In this document: positions 11,998 through 21,952 of the stretch, piece by piece | How positions within the stretch are numbered: position 1 is the stretch's first letter | How the letters are laid out: every line of letters starts with the position of its first letter | Assembly: GCA_016630905.1 (NCBI GenBank) | Contig: WBMQ01000003.1 | Coordinates: forward strand, 558,001 to 622,000 | Direction of reading: 5' to 3' | Source of the DNA: Capillidium heterosporum | Taxonomy: Eukaryota > Entomophthoromycota > Entomophthoromycetes > Entomophthorales > Capillidiaceae | DNA length: 64,000 nt | Notes under the pieces: generated by a model | The model's input: the letters and a program-made list of their open reading frames with translations, nothing else | The model's database searches: none | What the model was told of the DNA's origin: nothing | Position numbers and translations under genes: made by a program

Positions 11998-13713
11998 ATG
12001 ATCCACAAGCTTGTCCTGATAACTGTAATCGCGCTAGGTTCAGCTCTAGCTGAAAACGCCAACGGAGCCAATCAACTGGATCGCAGAGACTGGTGGTGGG
12101 AATGCCCAACTAAAACCCAAACCCAAACTGTTACCGCTACAAAGACAAAGGTAGCCACTATCACTAAGCAGGCTACCACCACCTTGTCTACAATCCAAAC
12201 CATCACAAAGGCTACAACCGAAACCTTGAGTTTGACCCAGACTAAAACTATTACCAAAACTGACTACTGGTGGACCGAAACTGCTTCGGTCACCGTCGAG
12301 AAGCCTACCACTAAAACTTCAATTGTCACCGTACCCACCACCACCACTCAGTTTAACACTCAAACTGTGAAGGAGACTGTCACTAATCAGGCCACCGTGA
12401 CTGATACCAAAACCGAGACCAAGCAGGAAACGGTTACTGAAGTGAAGACTGAAACTAAACCAGAGACCAAGACTGAGTTGAAGACCGAAACTAAGACCGA
12501 AACTTCTACCGTTACTATCCCCACCACTGCAACCGAGACCAATATCCAGACCGTCAAGGAGACTTTAACTGAATCCGCTACCCTCACCCTCCCCACCACC
12601 GAAACTAAGCCGGAGACCACTACTCTCTCAGTCACCGTAACAACCCCCACCACCGACTACAAGACCGAGACTGTCAAGGAGACGGTTACTTTACCCCTCA
12701 CCTTGACCGAAACCAAGACTGAGACCAAATCGGAGACCGCTACCAGCCTAGTCACCGAATCCAAGACCGCAACTGCAACTGTAAACGTCCCTGTTACTAC
12801 GACCGAACGTCAAACCGAAACCAAGTTGGAGACCTTGACTTCTCTAATTACCGTCTCAAACCCCATCACCCTGACCCAGACTGTCACCAGCAAGACCACC
12901 GCCACCGTCCCAGTTACCGTTACCAAGAGTGAAACCAAATCCACCACCATTACCGTCCCCGTAACCACTACCAAGACTCACACCAACACCAAGACTGTCA
13001 AGGAGACTGTAACTAAGCCCTACACCTTTGTCAAGACCGACTACACCAACGTCAAGTCGACCTCCACCAAGACAGTTACCAAGACCAAAACCTTGACCAC
13101 TACTGAAACTAAACCTGTCACCCTTACTAAGACCCAGACCACCCAAGTTACCTCGCAGGTAACCGTTCCAGTTACCAAGACCGAGAAACAGACTGAAACT
13201 AAGACCGTTGTCGTCTCGGTACCTACTACCCAGTATACTACCCAGACCCAATCGGAAACCATCACCTCTCTGGTCACTGTCCCCACTACTGCTACCGTAA
13301 CCAACATCCAAACTCAGACCAATATCATTACTGTCCCAGTCACCCACACTGATATCCAAACCGTCACCAAGTCGGAGACTTTGACTCAATCAGTTAGCTA
13401 CCCCGTTACTTTGACTCAAACTAAGTTGGAGCAAACTACTTTGACCGTGCCAATTACCAAGACCGAGCAGCAGACCAGCATCCAAACTGTAACTGCCACC
13501 GTCTCAGTACCTACCACCTTGACCCAAACTCAAACCCTTGGAGTAACTGAGACTACTACCCAAACCAGTTCGATTACTTCTACTGAGACCAAGTTTAGTG
13601 AGTGCAAACCTCAGGCTACCCTGACTGTAACTAATCCCTTTACCGTCACTAAGACTCAGACTCACACTTTGACTACCTGCCCTACTAAAGGCTATGTTAC
13701 CAAAAAGCCTTAG
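11998..13713 (+). CDS. secreted Thr-rich repeat protein, gene 3
   Basis: A single frame of 571 residues. Signal peptide about residues 1-20, then a Trp/Cys patch (DWWWECP) and about 520 residues of Thr-Val-Glu-Lys repeats ending KGYVTKKP. From residue 74 to two residues before the end it equals gene 1. The N-terminal 73 residues are only related (about the same plan, different sequence), which means the duplicated or converted tract stops sharply inside the coding region. No transmembrane span or GPI signal. Likely an extracellular or wall-associated repeat protein, perhaps an adhesin; this is inference from composition. Confidence 0.8.
   Translation: MIHKLVLITVIALGSALAENANGANQLDRRDWWWECPTKTQTQTVTATKTKVATITKQATTTLSTIQTITKATTETLSLTQTKTITKTDYWWTETASVTVEKPTTKTSIVTVPTTTTQFNTQTVKETVTNQATVTDTKTETKQETVTEVKTETKPETKTELKTETKTETSTVTIPTTATETNIQTVKETLTESATLTLPTTETKPETTTLSVTVTTPTTDYKTETVKETVTLPLTLTETKTETKSETATSLVTESKTATATVNVPVTTTERQTETKLETLTSLITVSNPITLTQTVTSKTTATVPVTVTKSETKSTTITVPVTTTKTHTNTKTVKETVTKPYTFVKTDYTNVKSTSTKTVTKTKTLTTTETKPVTLTKTQTTQVTSQVTVPVTKTEKQTETKTVVVSVPTTQYTTQTQSETITSLVTVPTTATVTNIQTQTNIITVPVTHTDIQTVTKSETLTQSVSYPVTLTQTKLEQTTLTVPITKTEQQTSIQTVTATVSVPTTLTQTQTLGVTETTTQTSSITSTETKFSECKPQATLTVTNPFTVTKTQTHTLTTCPTKGYVTKKP
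12217..13703 (+). repeat. 1,487-bp inverted repeat, right arm
   Basis: Inverted copy of 5028-6514, same length. The arms are separated by about 5.7 kb that holds gene 2 and the promoters and N-termini of genes 1 and 3. Confidence 0.93.
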
Positions 13714-15209
13714 GTTCGATGGATTTGAAGATGCTGAATGAATAAATTTCCTAGTGTTTATATATTATTTTACCTTTAATGTAAATTTAAACTATATAAT
13801 ATCAAATTTGATGGCAATTGAACTGGTCTTTTTTATAAATAGCGATAGACGAAGTATAATATAGTATTTTATATATCCTAAAAACTGTATCAAATTTCGT
13901 GCCAATAAGCTTTGATATCATATTTGGATCCTCTCAAACTAAACTATAACAGACAGTAGTTATATTTCGCTAAGGATATTGATAGTATAGTTAGATGTGA
14001 GTTTCCACTTTTATTGAGATTCTATAGAATATTAAATGTATTTCCGAGCTAAATATTAACTAGAAAATATGCAAATTTTACATAGATTCACCATCGTATG
14101 CTCAAGTCTACTGATGTGCAGACATAAAGTCCAAAGGGAGTTTTATTTGAAGGTGGTCTATATTAACTTGAAATGTATACCTCAATCGATTTGATAACGA
14201 AGGCTGATGATAGTAGGCAGTTCATAAATTGTAAGACAATGAGAGATTTGAATTAGTAGCTTAAAAGTTTTAAATGTTTATTTTGATTTGGAAGACAAGA
14301 CATCAATATAGACAGGCTCGAGAGTAATAAAGTTAAGTTTGGATGACATCGAGAGAATTTTTGTTCGAATATTCACTTGCAATATAGATATTATAACTCA
14401 ATAAATGCTATATATATATGAAAGTGATTCGATATATACTAATTTAAATAGATTAATTCGATATGGTTGTATTTAAATAATGTACCTTTACACATAAATT
14501 TTTATAGCTTTATCCTCTTATTAACATATGAAAGTTTGCGATATATAGTATGTTTGGACCTACATACTAGTCTTATCTGACAAAAGTAGTACTGTGGATC
14601 TTCAGGCTGGTGAACTGGCTTTGCCGGCCTTTTGTACTAGCTTGAAAATACTAAGATGTAGTCTACATATACCTAAAAGTTAGTATGGAATTATAGACTG
14701 AAGTAGGTTCTAAATCATATTTCTAACCTCACAATAGTATGTAAAAGATGATATAAATTTGTTAGTGGTATCCACTTATAAATATGGTACAGAGAAAATA
14801 GGTATTGATAGATATACAGTATTAATATCATCTATTGAAATTGAGTACTTATCTGCTTAAGTATTTATAGTAATTTATAAGTGGTATCCTATAGTATAAA
14901 AGCTATAGCTGATTATAAAATTCAAGTTTAATAGCATAGTTTAATTCTGTATACATCCCTCAACAATTATGATTTATCTAACCAGTCAAATTAGATGACT
15001 AACATGATTTGATGGTTTAGAATGAACTGCTTCACGATAGTATAAAAATGATATAAATCAAGTATTCTAGGAATTCTAAAAAGTACAAAATAAATGTAAG
15101 CTAAACAATATACTAATAAACTTAAAATAAGCAAAGAGCCTACATTTTGTAGAAATATAAATATCCAATACTTACACATACAAACTGACACTCGATCGGA
15201 ATATGAATC
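13714..15209. other. intergenic, nothing recognised
   Basis: Strongly AT-rich, short open frames only. Confidence 0.5.
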
Positions 15210-15470
15210 TCATTTATTTTTAGTTTGGCGGTACTTGAACGGTTTACGAGTTGGTACGAATTCGCCTAACTTGTGACCCACCATCTCTTCAGTAACCGAT
15301 ATCGGTATGTAGTTCCTACCGTTGTGTAGCAGAAATTTGGCGCCTACGAAGGATGGGATAATGGTACTGTTTCTTGCGTTGGTCTTTATAGCCTGTTTCT
15401 CCAAGATAGCTTTCTTGAGATGAGGGAACGCTACAAAAAATGCCCCTTTCCAAGCTGATCTTCCACTCAT
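15210..15470 (-). CDS. mitochondrial small-subunit ribosomal protein uS19m
   Basis: 86 residues from the ATG at 15470, chosen because [11 protein letters not shown] matches the family's usual start (MxRSxWKGPF). The frame is open to 15524 but the extra 18 codons do not fit. The conserved core is clear: [11 protein letters not shown], then [24 protein letters not shown] and PTRK. It binds the head of the mitochondrial small subunit near the decoding centre. A 5' UTR intron is likely at 15485-15559 (donor GTAAGT, acceptor CTTAG), so the N-terminal extension would be spliced away. UBC9 begins 167 bp away on the other strand, so the two share a short bidirectional promoter. Confidence 0.9.
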   Translation of the reverse strand: MSGRSAWKGAFFVAFPHLKKAILEKQAIKTNARNSTIIPSFVGAKFLLHNGRNYIPISVTEEMVGHKLGEFVPTRKPFKYRQTKNK

Positions 15471-15636
15471 ACTTTCTTGTAAATCTAAGGTTGTTATTTT
15501 CCAAGTGGGCTGCTTTAGCATCAAATGAAAAAAGTTTTAACCAATCAAAGTAAACTTACCTCGATCTGTTCCAATAAAGTTTAGTTGATCTTGGATGTGA
15601 TGAAGCTTTATACTTCAGAAGATACGCTAAACTCAA

Positions 15637-16272
15637 ATGGAATCGAAACATGCAGCTAGATTGGCCGAAGAGCGCAAGAAGTGGCGTAAGGAACATCCCC
15701 ATGTAAGTCAACAAATTTGACCAAAATTAATAGTTTTAGGGATTCTATGCTAGACCTGGTAAGAACGCAGATGGGAGTAACAACTTGTCAGTATGGTACT
15801 GTGGTATACCTGGCAAACCCAATGTATGTTAAATTTCAATACTATTTATCTAAATTAATTCCCTTTAGACGGATTGGGCTAACGGGGTATTTAAACTAGA
15901 GATGCATTTCCCACCAGGTACACCTACTTTTAACAAAATTTCTAACAGGTATAGATTACCCAACAAAACCACCCAAATGTAAATTCAACCCAGTATTATT
16001 TCACCCCAACATCTACCCATCCGGTACGGTATGTCTATCCATCCTCAACGAAGAACAGGAGTGGCGATCCGGCTTGACTGTTACAGAGGTATGTTTGAAA
16101 TTAATACAAGGTTTAAAGTTTATAGATCCTCAAAGGCGTCCAAGATCTGTTAGATGAGCCCAACTTGGATTCACCAGCTCAGGAGGAGTCCTACAAACTG
16201 TTAAAGAAGGACAAAGCCGCTTACAAGAAGCGCATATTAGAACAGACTAAGAAGTTTACTCCAACCGATTAG
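15637..16272 (+). CDS. UBC9: SUMO-conjugating enzyme E2 (UBC9)
   Basis: Five exons, 15637-15702, 15740-15823, 15869-15917, 15949-16088 and 16126-16272, give 161 residues (family about 157-160). The N-terminal helix ([16 protein letters not shown]) is the UBC9 form, and [17 protein letters not shown] and [14 protein letters not shown] are diagnostic. The catalytic Cys is residue 95, with the HPN motif ten residues before it. It takes SUMO from the E1 and passes it to lysines, mainly in the nucleus. Introns are tiny: 37, 45, 31 and 37 nt. Each is required, since the frame is lost without it. Divergent neighbour of uS19m. Confidence 0.96.
15918..15948 (+). other. 31-nt intron in UBC9
   Basis: GTACAC...CTAACAG, with a CTAAC branch-like motif directly before the acceptor. 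Removing it is needed to keep the conserved FPPG...DYPTKPP frame, so its size is well supported. Confidence 0.85.
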
Positions 16273-17197
16273 GACTTTCTGTCCAGCCCCTATTATTTGC
16301 AAGCAATAATTTATGGAGGATGTACACCTATTTTTATACAGTATTTATCATGTAGCTTCTCTTTACTTTAAATTCCCCGATTAAAGTTCAACATTCTGGA
16401 TTCAATTCTTTTTATACGGTTGGTTGATTTTAGTATGGTACTTCAAGGTTGGCATGCTTGAAAAGAATCCATTAGAATAGCAGTTCTAAACTTCAAGCCA
16501 TATTTTATAGGATGAATTTAATAAAAGAAGCTACATACATGATGGTGGTTCACCGGTTTAGGAGTTTGTAAATGCAGTAGCGAACTTGAGCTTCGAAAAC
16601 CTCTAACTTCTACAAAGCTATACTAAAAGTACCTAGCACAAAAGGAAGGAAATCAACATGTAGCGAAAAATACAATAGGATTCAAAAGGATGGCTAGTTC
16701 ATAGGGGCATTTCAAATAGTGTGTTTAAATAGAATGCTATACATTAATGAAGCTATTTTAAAGTGAATTAAAATTGTATAAACACTACTATCAGCCATTT
16801 AAAACCTACATGTAATGCTCATATAATTAAAAGCCAGATATATAAGTTAAAAAATTGGGTAGTATTTCTAATATATAAAAACGTTGTATATTGCTCTTTC
16901 AATAATAGACTTTTGAATAAACATAAACATAAAGCTTATTACAATAGTTAATTCTTTATATATACCCTAGCATCAATAAATAATCTAAAAACAAGCTTGA
17001 CATTTAGTCATGAGAAATAAAAGTAAACTATATCATCCTTTATATATATAATCACAAACTTTTATACTGGATACTCAATATTAAATTAAAGCTATCTAAG
17101 CTAATATACTATTAAAACAGATGTCACATATATAATACCCAGAAATAGCAAAAAATAACAAACATTAAACATAAAAAAGTCCACTCTCAAAGACATT
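16273..17197. other. intergenic, nothing recognised
   Basis: Convergent 3' flanks of UBC9 and the Oca1-like gene. AT-rich, no open frame of note. Confidence 0.5.
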
Positions 17198-17785
17198 TTA
17201 TAACCACGGAGGTTTAGACTGAGGTAAAGGAATCAAATCGGTATCGAATAACTCAATAAACTGCTCGTTGACTAACCTAATCTTCATACCGGCGTACCTA
17301 CGATATTCGCTAAATATGGAAGCCAAGTTCCACCCCTGCAACTTTCTTAAACAACCGACTACCGTACCTGTCCTATGTCTACCTAAACTACACATGATCA
17401 TTAATGGGTAGTTCTCTGGGTTGAGTGCTAATGAACACGATTCAATGACTACTTCTTCAGTTATTGGGTCCCACGCATTGAAGCTGGAACTTAAACCTAA
17501 ATGTATGAAATTTATTTCTTGATCGTCAACAAAATCTAATCTTTTTGGGGATTTAATATAAAAAGTTTAAAAGTTTACGTACAGTGCTTGGGTAGGTTCT
17601 TCAGCCGTTAGGAAGATAAGGTATTTCAACTTCAACGATTCTAAAAAGGGGAAGTTGAGTTCGGTAGGTTGCCCTGAGCGATAGATATCCTCTTCGACCA
17701 TACCGAAGTTCTATTGGGAGTTGAGTTTAATAGGAGTTTATTTATGGGCTGTTACTAGAGGTGGTATCAAATGTTGTGAGGTCAT
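17198..17785 (-). CDS. Oca1/Siw14-type atypical dual-specificity phosphatase
   Basis: Three exons on the minus strand (17756-17785, 17583-17710, 17198-17540) give 166 residues; introns of 45 and 42 nt have GT...AG ends. The short first exon MTSQHLIPPL joins NFGMVEEDIYRSGQP, the typical start of the plant and fungal atypical DSP family. The active-site loop is CSLGRHRTG (Cys103, CX5R), followed by the family's GCLRKLQGWNLASIFSEYRR. The residue before the nucleophile is Met, where most active members have His; that is closer to Oca1-like proteins, which may work as part of an Oca complex or on inositol pyrophosphates like Siw14. Subfamily between Oca1 and Siw14 is not certain. Confidence 0.88.
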
Positions 17786-19003
17786 CTCTTGATGTTGGGC
17801 TCGCTACTGGCTCAAGACTTTCATTGTAAGAAAGGTTAGGCGTGGAAATTGATTCAAGATTTATGCAATAGAAACTAAGCCAATAGAAGTAGCTTATTCG
17901 TAGAATAATAGAAAATGGTTGGAGTATACCGTTTATGTTGAAACAGAATACTTTTTGTTTGAAAGAAGCTCTTTAGTATAAGTGTAAATCTGGCTTGATC
18001 CAGTTCCCTATCGACTTTGTTTCGTTTAGAAAAGTCTCAGTTGGAATACAACACCTTATTGAGAGATACATCGAACTGAAATCAACTACTTTAATTGATT
18101 TAATTCAACTAGACAAATATATAGCCATATGGCGTAGAGATAGCTTAAATAGCGGTTATAAAGGAATAGTATTATAAACACTGAAATAGACTCAACTATT
18201 GATTCTTTACAAATATTGCTATATGATCTTGAAAAAATAGCGGATTTAATGATCTGAAAGAATTGGTCAGTTTATTGTAGTGAATTTGCAGCCTTGTTAG
18301 ATAAATATTGCTCGTCTTTGTAGAGAAACCAACAACAGACTTTATATCGAAAACTACAGCAACTATTCAAAATATTTGGCAGTTTGCAAGAGAATTATCA
18401 TTGTTTAGCTAATAACAACTTAAATACTTGTTATACCAACCATTAAAGCAAAAAATCATTCTTCAAGTACTAGCATTTCCATCTATACAGATAATCCTTT
18501 ACATTAAAGCTATAGGTAAATTTATATACAAAAGGACCAAGTAATCAGTAACAATGTAAAGACATTAATATTTTAGATCTAAAAATATATAAAATCGATA
18601 TAAAAATATATAGCGTAATTTCCATTTGGAGAAATGCACGTAATTATTAAATCTATTAATACATAGATGTTCTTTTCCTTGAAATACTCCAAAGAGAAAC
18701 TTCTATATTAAATATTTTTCAGGGGAAGGTTTGTATGAGGTGAAAATTGTGAAGCAATGCAATTCAAATACTGTTTGGAGTATAAGGTTTTCTCAAAATA
18801 AAAAATTGCTCCGCTCGACCTACTCCTTCCAACAATATCTAATTACAATATTTTATATAGGCTACATTAAGTAAAAGCCTGAAGTTTCGAAATGCTATAT
18901 TTAATTTTTACTATATGGAACTACGCACTGTAAATTTTATTTAAAAGAGTTGGTATATAAGAGCCACGATCCCTCTGAAAATTTTATATCAACAATCACA
19001 ACA
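17786..19003. other. intergenic, nothing recognised
   Basis: Only short frames (for example 17995-18177) without family features; the end holds the promoter of the polyphosphatase gene. Confidence 0.5.
18954..18961 (+). promoter_or_regulatory. TATA box of the endopolyphosphatase gene
   Basis: TATATAAG about 43 bp upstream of the chosen ATG at 19004. Confidence 0.45.
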
Positions 19004-20404
19004 ATGAACTATCTCTGCCTCATCATCCAAGTACTATCCATCAATTTGATCGCTACCAGCCCAACTTCTATTGGTAACAAAGGTATCGTAAAAAGCAACC
19101 CATCACTTGGCTTATTCGGTAAATTCTTACATATTACAGGTAAACTGCATAACCAAACATTAAAATATTAATTGGCATATTTAGACATCCACGTCGACCC
19201 AAATTACTTGGAAAATTCCACTTTGGAAAGTTTATGCCATCGAAAATCCAACACTACTGTTGACCAAAAGATTGGAAAATATGGGGCACTAGGTAGTGGT
19301 TGCGACAGCCCCATTGACTTGGTCAAGGAGAGTTACCAGTTCATGAAGGATAACTTGGCATCCAACATAGATTTTATCATCGATACTGGGGACGTAGTAC
19401 GTCACGATAGAGATACCAAGCTCCCTCGAACTTCTCAAGATGTTATCGACGGACATCAAAGGGTAGTAAACTATTACAATACCTACTTCGATCTGAAAAA
19501 AATTAAAATCATCCCAACTATCGGTAACAACGACGAGTACATCCATGACACCTTCGAAAAGAACTCTCCCTTACTCAAAAAGCTGGTAGACATATGGCAA
19601 CCTTATAACTTGAACTTGAAGAATGATCCAGACTTTTTAAGTGGTGGTTACTTCAAGGTTTCCTTTTTAAACGATCAGCTTGCAATTATTTCCCTCAACA
19701 CGTTGGCTTGGTACATCAAGAACACCAAGGCTAAGGATTGTAACGTTGATGGAGTTTCTAAGGATCAGATATATTGGTTGAAGTCGTTGTTGGTGAAGGC
19801 TAAAAGTTCCAGTCAGTCTGTATACATTATGGGACATATAGCCCCTCAAGATCAATCGGGCCAAGTTATGTATTTCGCCAACTGTTATACCCAATATTTG
19901 AACTTGATCGGCGACTACTCAGACATCGTCCTGGGTCATTTCAACGGGCATACCAACTTCGACACTATATCCATTCTGACCAAATTAACTAAAGCTAGTT
20001 CCAACCTTACAACTAGTACTGGTGATGCCCCACGTTACCAACTGCAAACTTTACCCAAGTTGAAACCCAAAGTTAAATTGGTACCCGACAACTTAGCTTT
20101 AGTATTAACGAACGGACCCAGTATAATCCCAGTCCACAACCCAGCCCTACGCACCTACACCTACGATATTACTAAAAAAGGATTGCTGACTGGATATACA
20201 CAGTATTATGCCAACTTAACTTTGGCAAATAAGGTACGTAGGTTGACGTTCGATGTTGAATATACTTCTAAGAGTGCCTATGGTTTACCTGATTTGAGTA
20301 TGAAGTCATGGAGTTCATTCTTACCTAAGCTTCTGTCCGATGCTACCGGGTTATACGACGTGTACTCAAGATTTTCAACTGTCAGTGGTAGTACTACCAA
20401 ATGA
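19004..20404 (+). CDS. endopolyphosphatase-like metallophosphatase (Ppn1 type)
   Basis: Two exons (19004-19139, 19185-20404; 45-nt intron) encode 451 residues. A hydrophobic N-terminus (about 3-18) acts as signal or membrane anchor. The calcineurin-like metal sites appear in order: HITDIHVD (Asp46, His48), DTGDVVRHD, IGNNDE, MGHIAP and GHFNGHTN. The CHR and GCDSP segments are typical of Ppn1-type endopolyphosphatases and acid sphingomyelinase relatives. It would cleave inorganic polyphosphate inside the vacuole in a metal-dependent way. The protein is shorter than yeast Ppn1 (674 aa), lacking most of the C-terminal part, so an extracellular phosphoesterase is an alternative. Confidence 0.87.
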
Positions 20405-20584
20405 TACCTTATTTAAATAGCATATAAATCGTATGTTTACTTTATTAAAATCAACTATATAGCTTGCCGATTTTTTGAAACTTTAAACTATTTAAACTTA
20501 TTACTTCAAGCATTATATCTTGAAAAGATTACAATGATGACTAATGTTGCATTATATAGTATGCTACCTAAATTTACAAGCCAA

Positions 20585-21952
20585 CTAATTCTCTCTAAAG
20601 TAGAATCCAACACACTTTTCCGTTTTACACAAACATTTATAATTCTCTGAAGACTTTTGCGGCCTACTATTCCTTTTCTCAAGTACATCAAAATCTATCA
20701 GCTGTTCCGAATTGCCAAAATAATTGATGCACAACTCCTCACCAACAAAAATATCTCTTTTAGAGAAAAAGGCGATCTGGTGCATAGCGGGATCTTGGTT
20801 CTCCAACTGGACGACGTAGGTCTCCAGGTTGGCGTCACAACTGTGGTTGAAGAAATGGGAAAAGTTACCGTAGTGGTGGGAATCTAAAACAAACTTGGAC
20901 TCTTCGAGGTGTCCATCCAAATCAAAGAGGTAATGCTGCCCAGCATCGGTATAAATCGAGTACCGGCTACTAGCTTCGTCCTCATCGATAACTTCGCCTA
21001 AAAACCTGGTTACGAATCGGCGGGCTGGGATATTTTCCAATGCTTTGACGCCCCACCCTTTGTCCAAAGTCTTGAAAATCTGTACGCGGAACTTACGCCC
21101 TTGTTGTACGACTCGGTTCTTGCAGGTGGGTGGGCAGCTGCAGTTGCGATTACATTCGATTATTATCTTGTTAGCTCCAATAAAACTGCCTGCTTTGTCG
21201 TAGTAAGGTTTGCGGGAGTTGGAGGTAAGGCATTTACATTTTCCATCAGCGCAACTATCATCCCCTTTGCAGGTACATTCAGTCTTTATTGTACCAAAGT
21301 TAGTGTCAGGTACGTCTATGGCACTGAAGGAGTCGTTGATATAGGTGAAGTTTTGGGGTGGGCCTTCGTCGTCTATCGTATTTACAATTGGGATAAGAGG
21401 TCCAAAATCAGATTTTATCAGCTTCATAAAGTTGGCTATATTGGTAGGGAGGTAAACGATATCACTCTTCTAAAATTTAGAAATTTAGCTTGCTTTTCTC
21501 TAGGAAAAGTTACTTTGGATAACTTGATATTGTTTCTGGAAGCGTCAATATTCTCTTCGAAAGCTGTTATCAAATCCTTATATTTTTCTACATTGAATTT
21601 TATCCAAAATTCCTCAATTTCACCTCGTTTACATCTTTGCACTTGATACTCAAAGTTGGGCTAACAAGATTAATAAAAGTTGAAGAAGTTGGCTTACTTT
21701 ATTACCTTTTCGTGCAGCTATCAACTCATACTATTGGAAATACATTAATATCTGTTTTAAACTTTAAATAACTTCTCTCTTGTACGGTGAATCATCAGGC
21801 TTCCCGACATTTCCAGTTCGCCAGTCGAAACTATTGGAACTGAAAAGTCGATACTTGGTTGGGATGGTTTTATCATTGCTGAACAAGTTGTCCTTTATTC
21901 GGGCTGAATTGTCAAAGAACTTGGACCTTTTGATCTGCATATCTTCATCCAT
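20585..21952 (-). CDS. SUV39/Clr4-type histone H3K9 methyltransferase with chromodomain
   Basis: Four exons (21773-21952, 21698-21730, 21514-21660, 20585-21469) give 414 residues; introns are 42, 37 and 44 nt. Residues about 59-105 form a chromodomain (REYELIAARK then FEYQVQRCK and EEFWIKF). Then comes a Cys-rich pre-SET region (CTCKGDDSC, CKC, CNRNCSCPPTCKNR), the SET domain (GWGVKALENIPA, NFSHFFNHSCDANL, ELCINYFG) and a post-SET CLCKTEKC. This full plan is that of Clr4 and SUV39H, which methylate H3 Lys9 to make heterochromatin. Exon 2 is only 33 nt and intron 1 uses a weak GTTATT donor, so the N-terminal splice is the least certain part. Confidence 0.92.
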
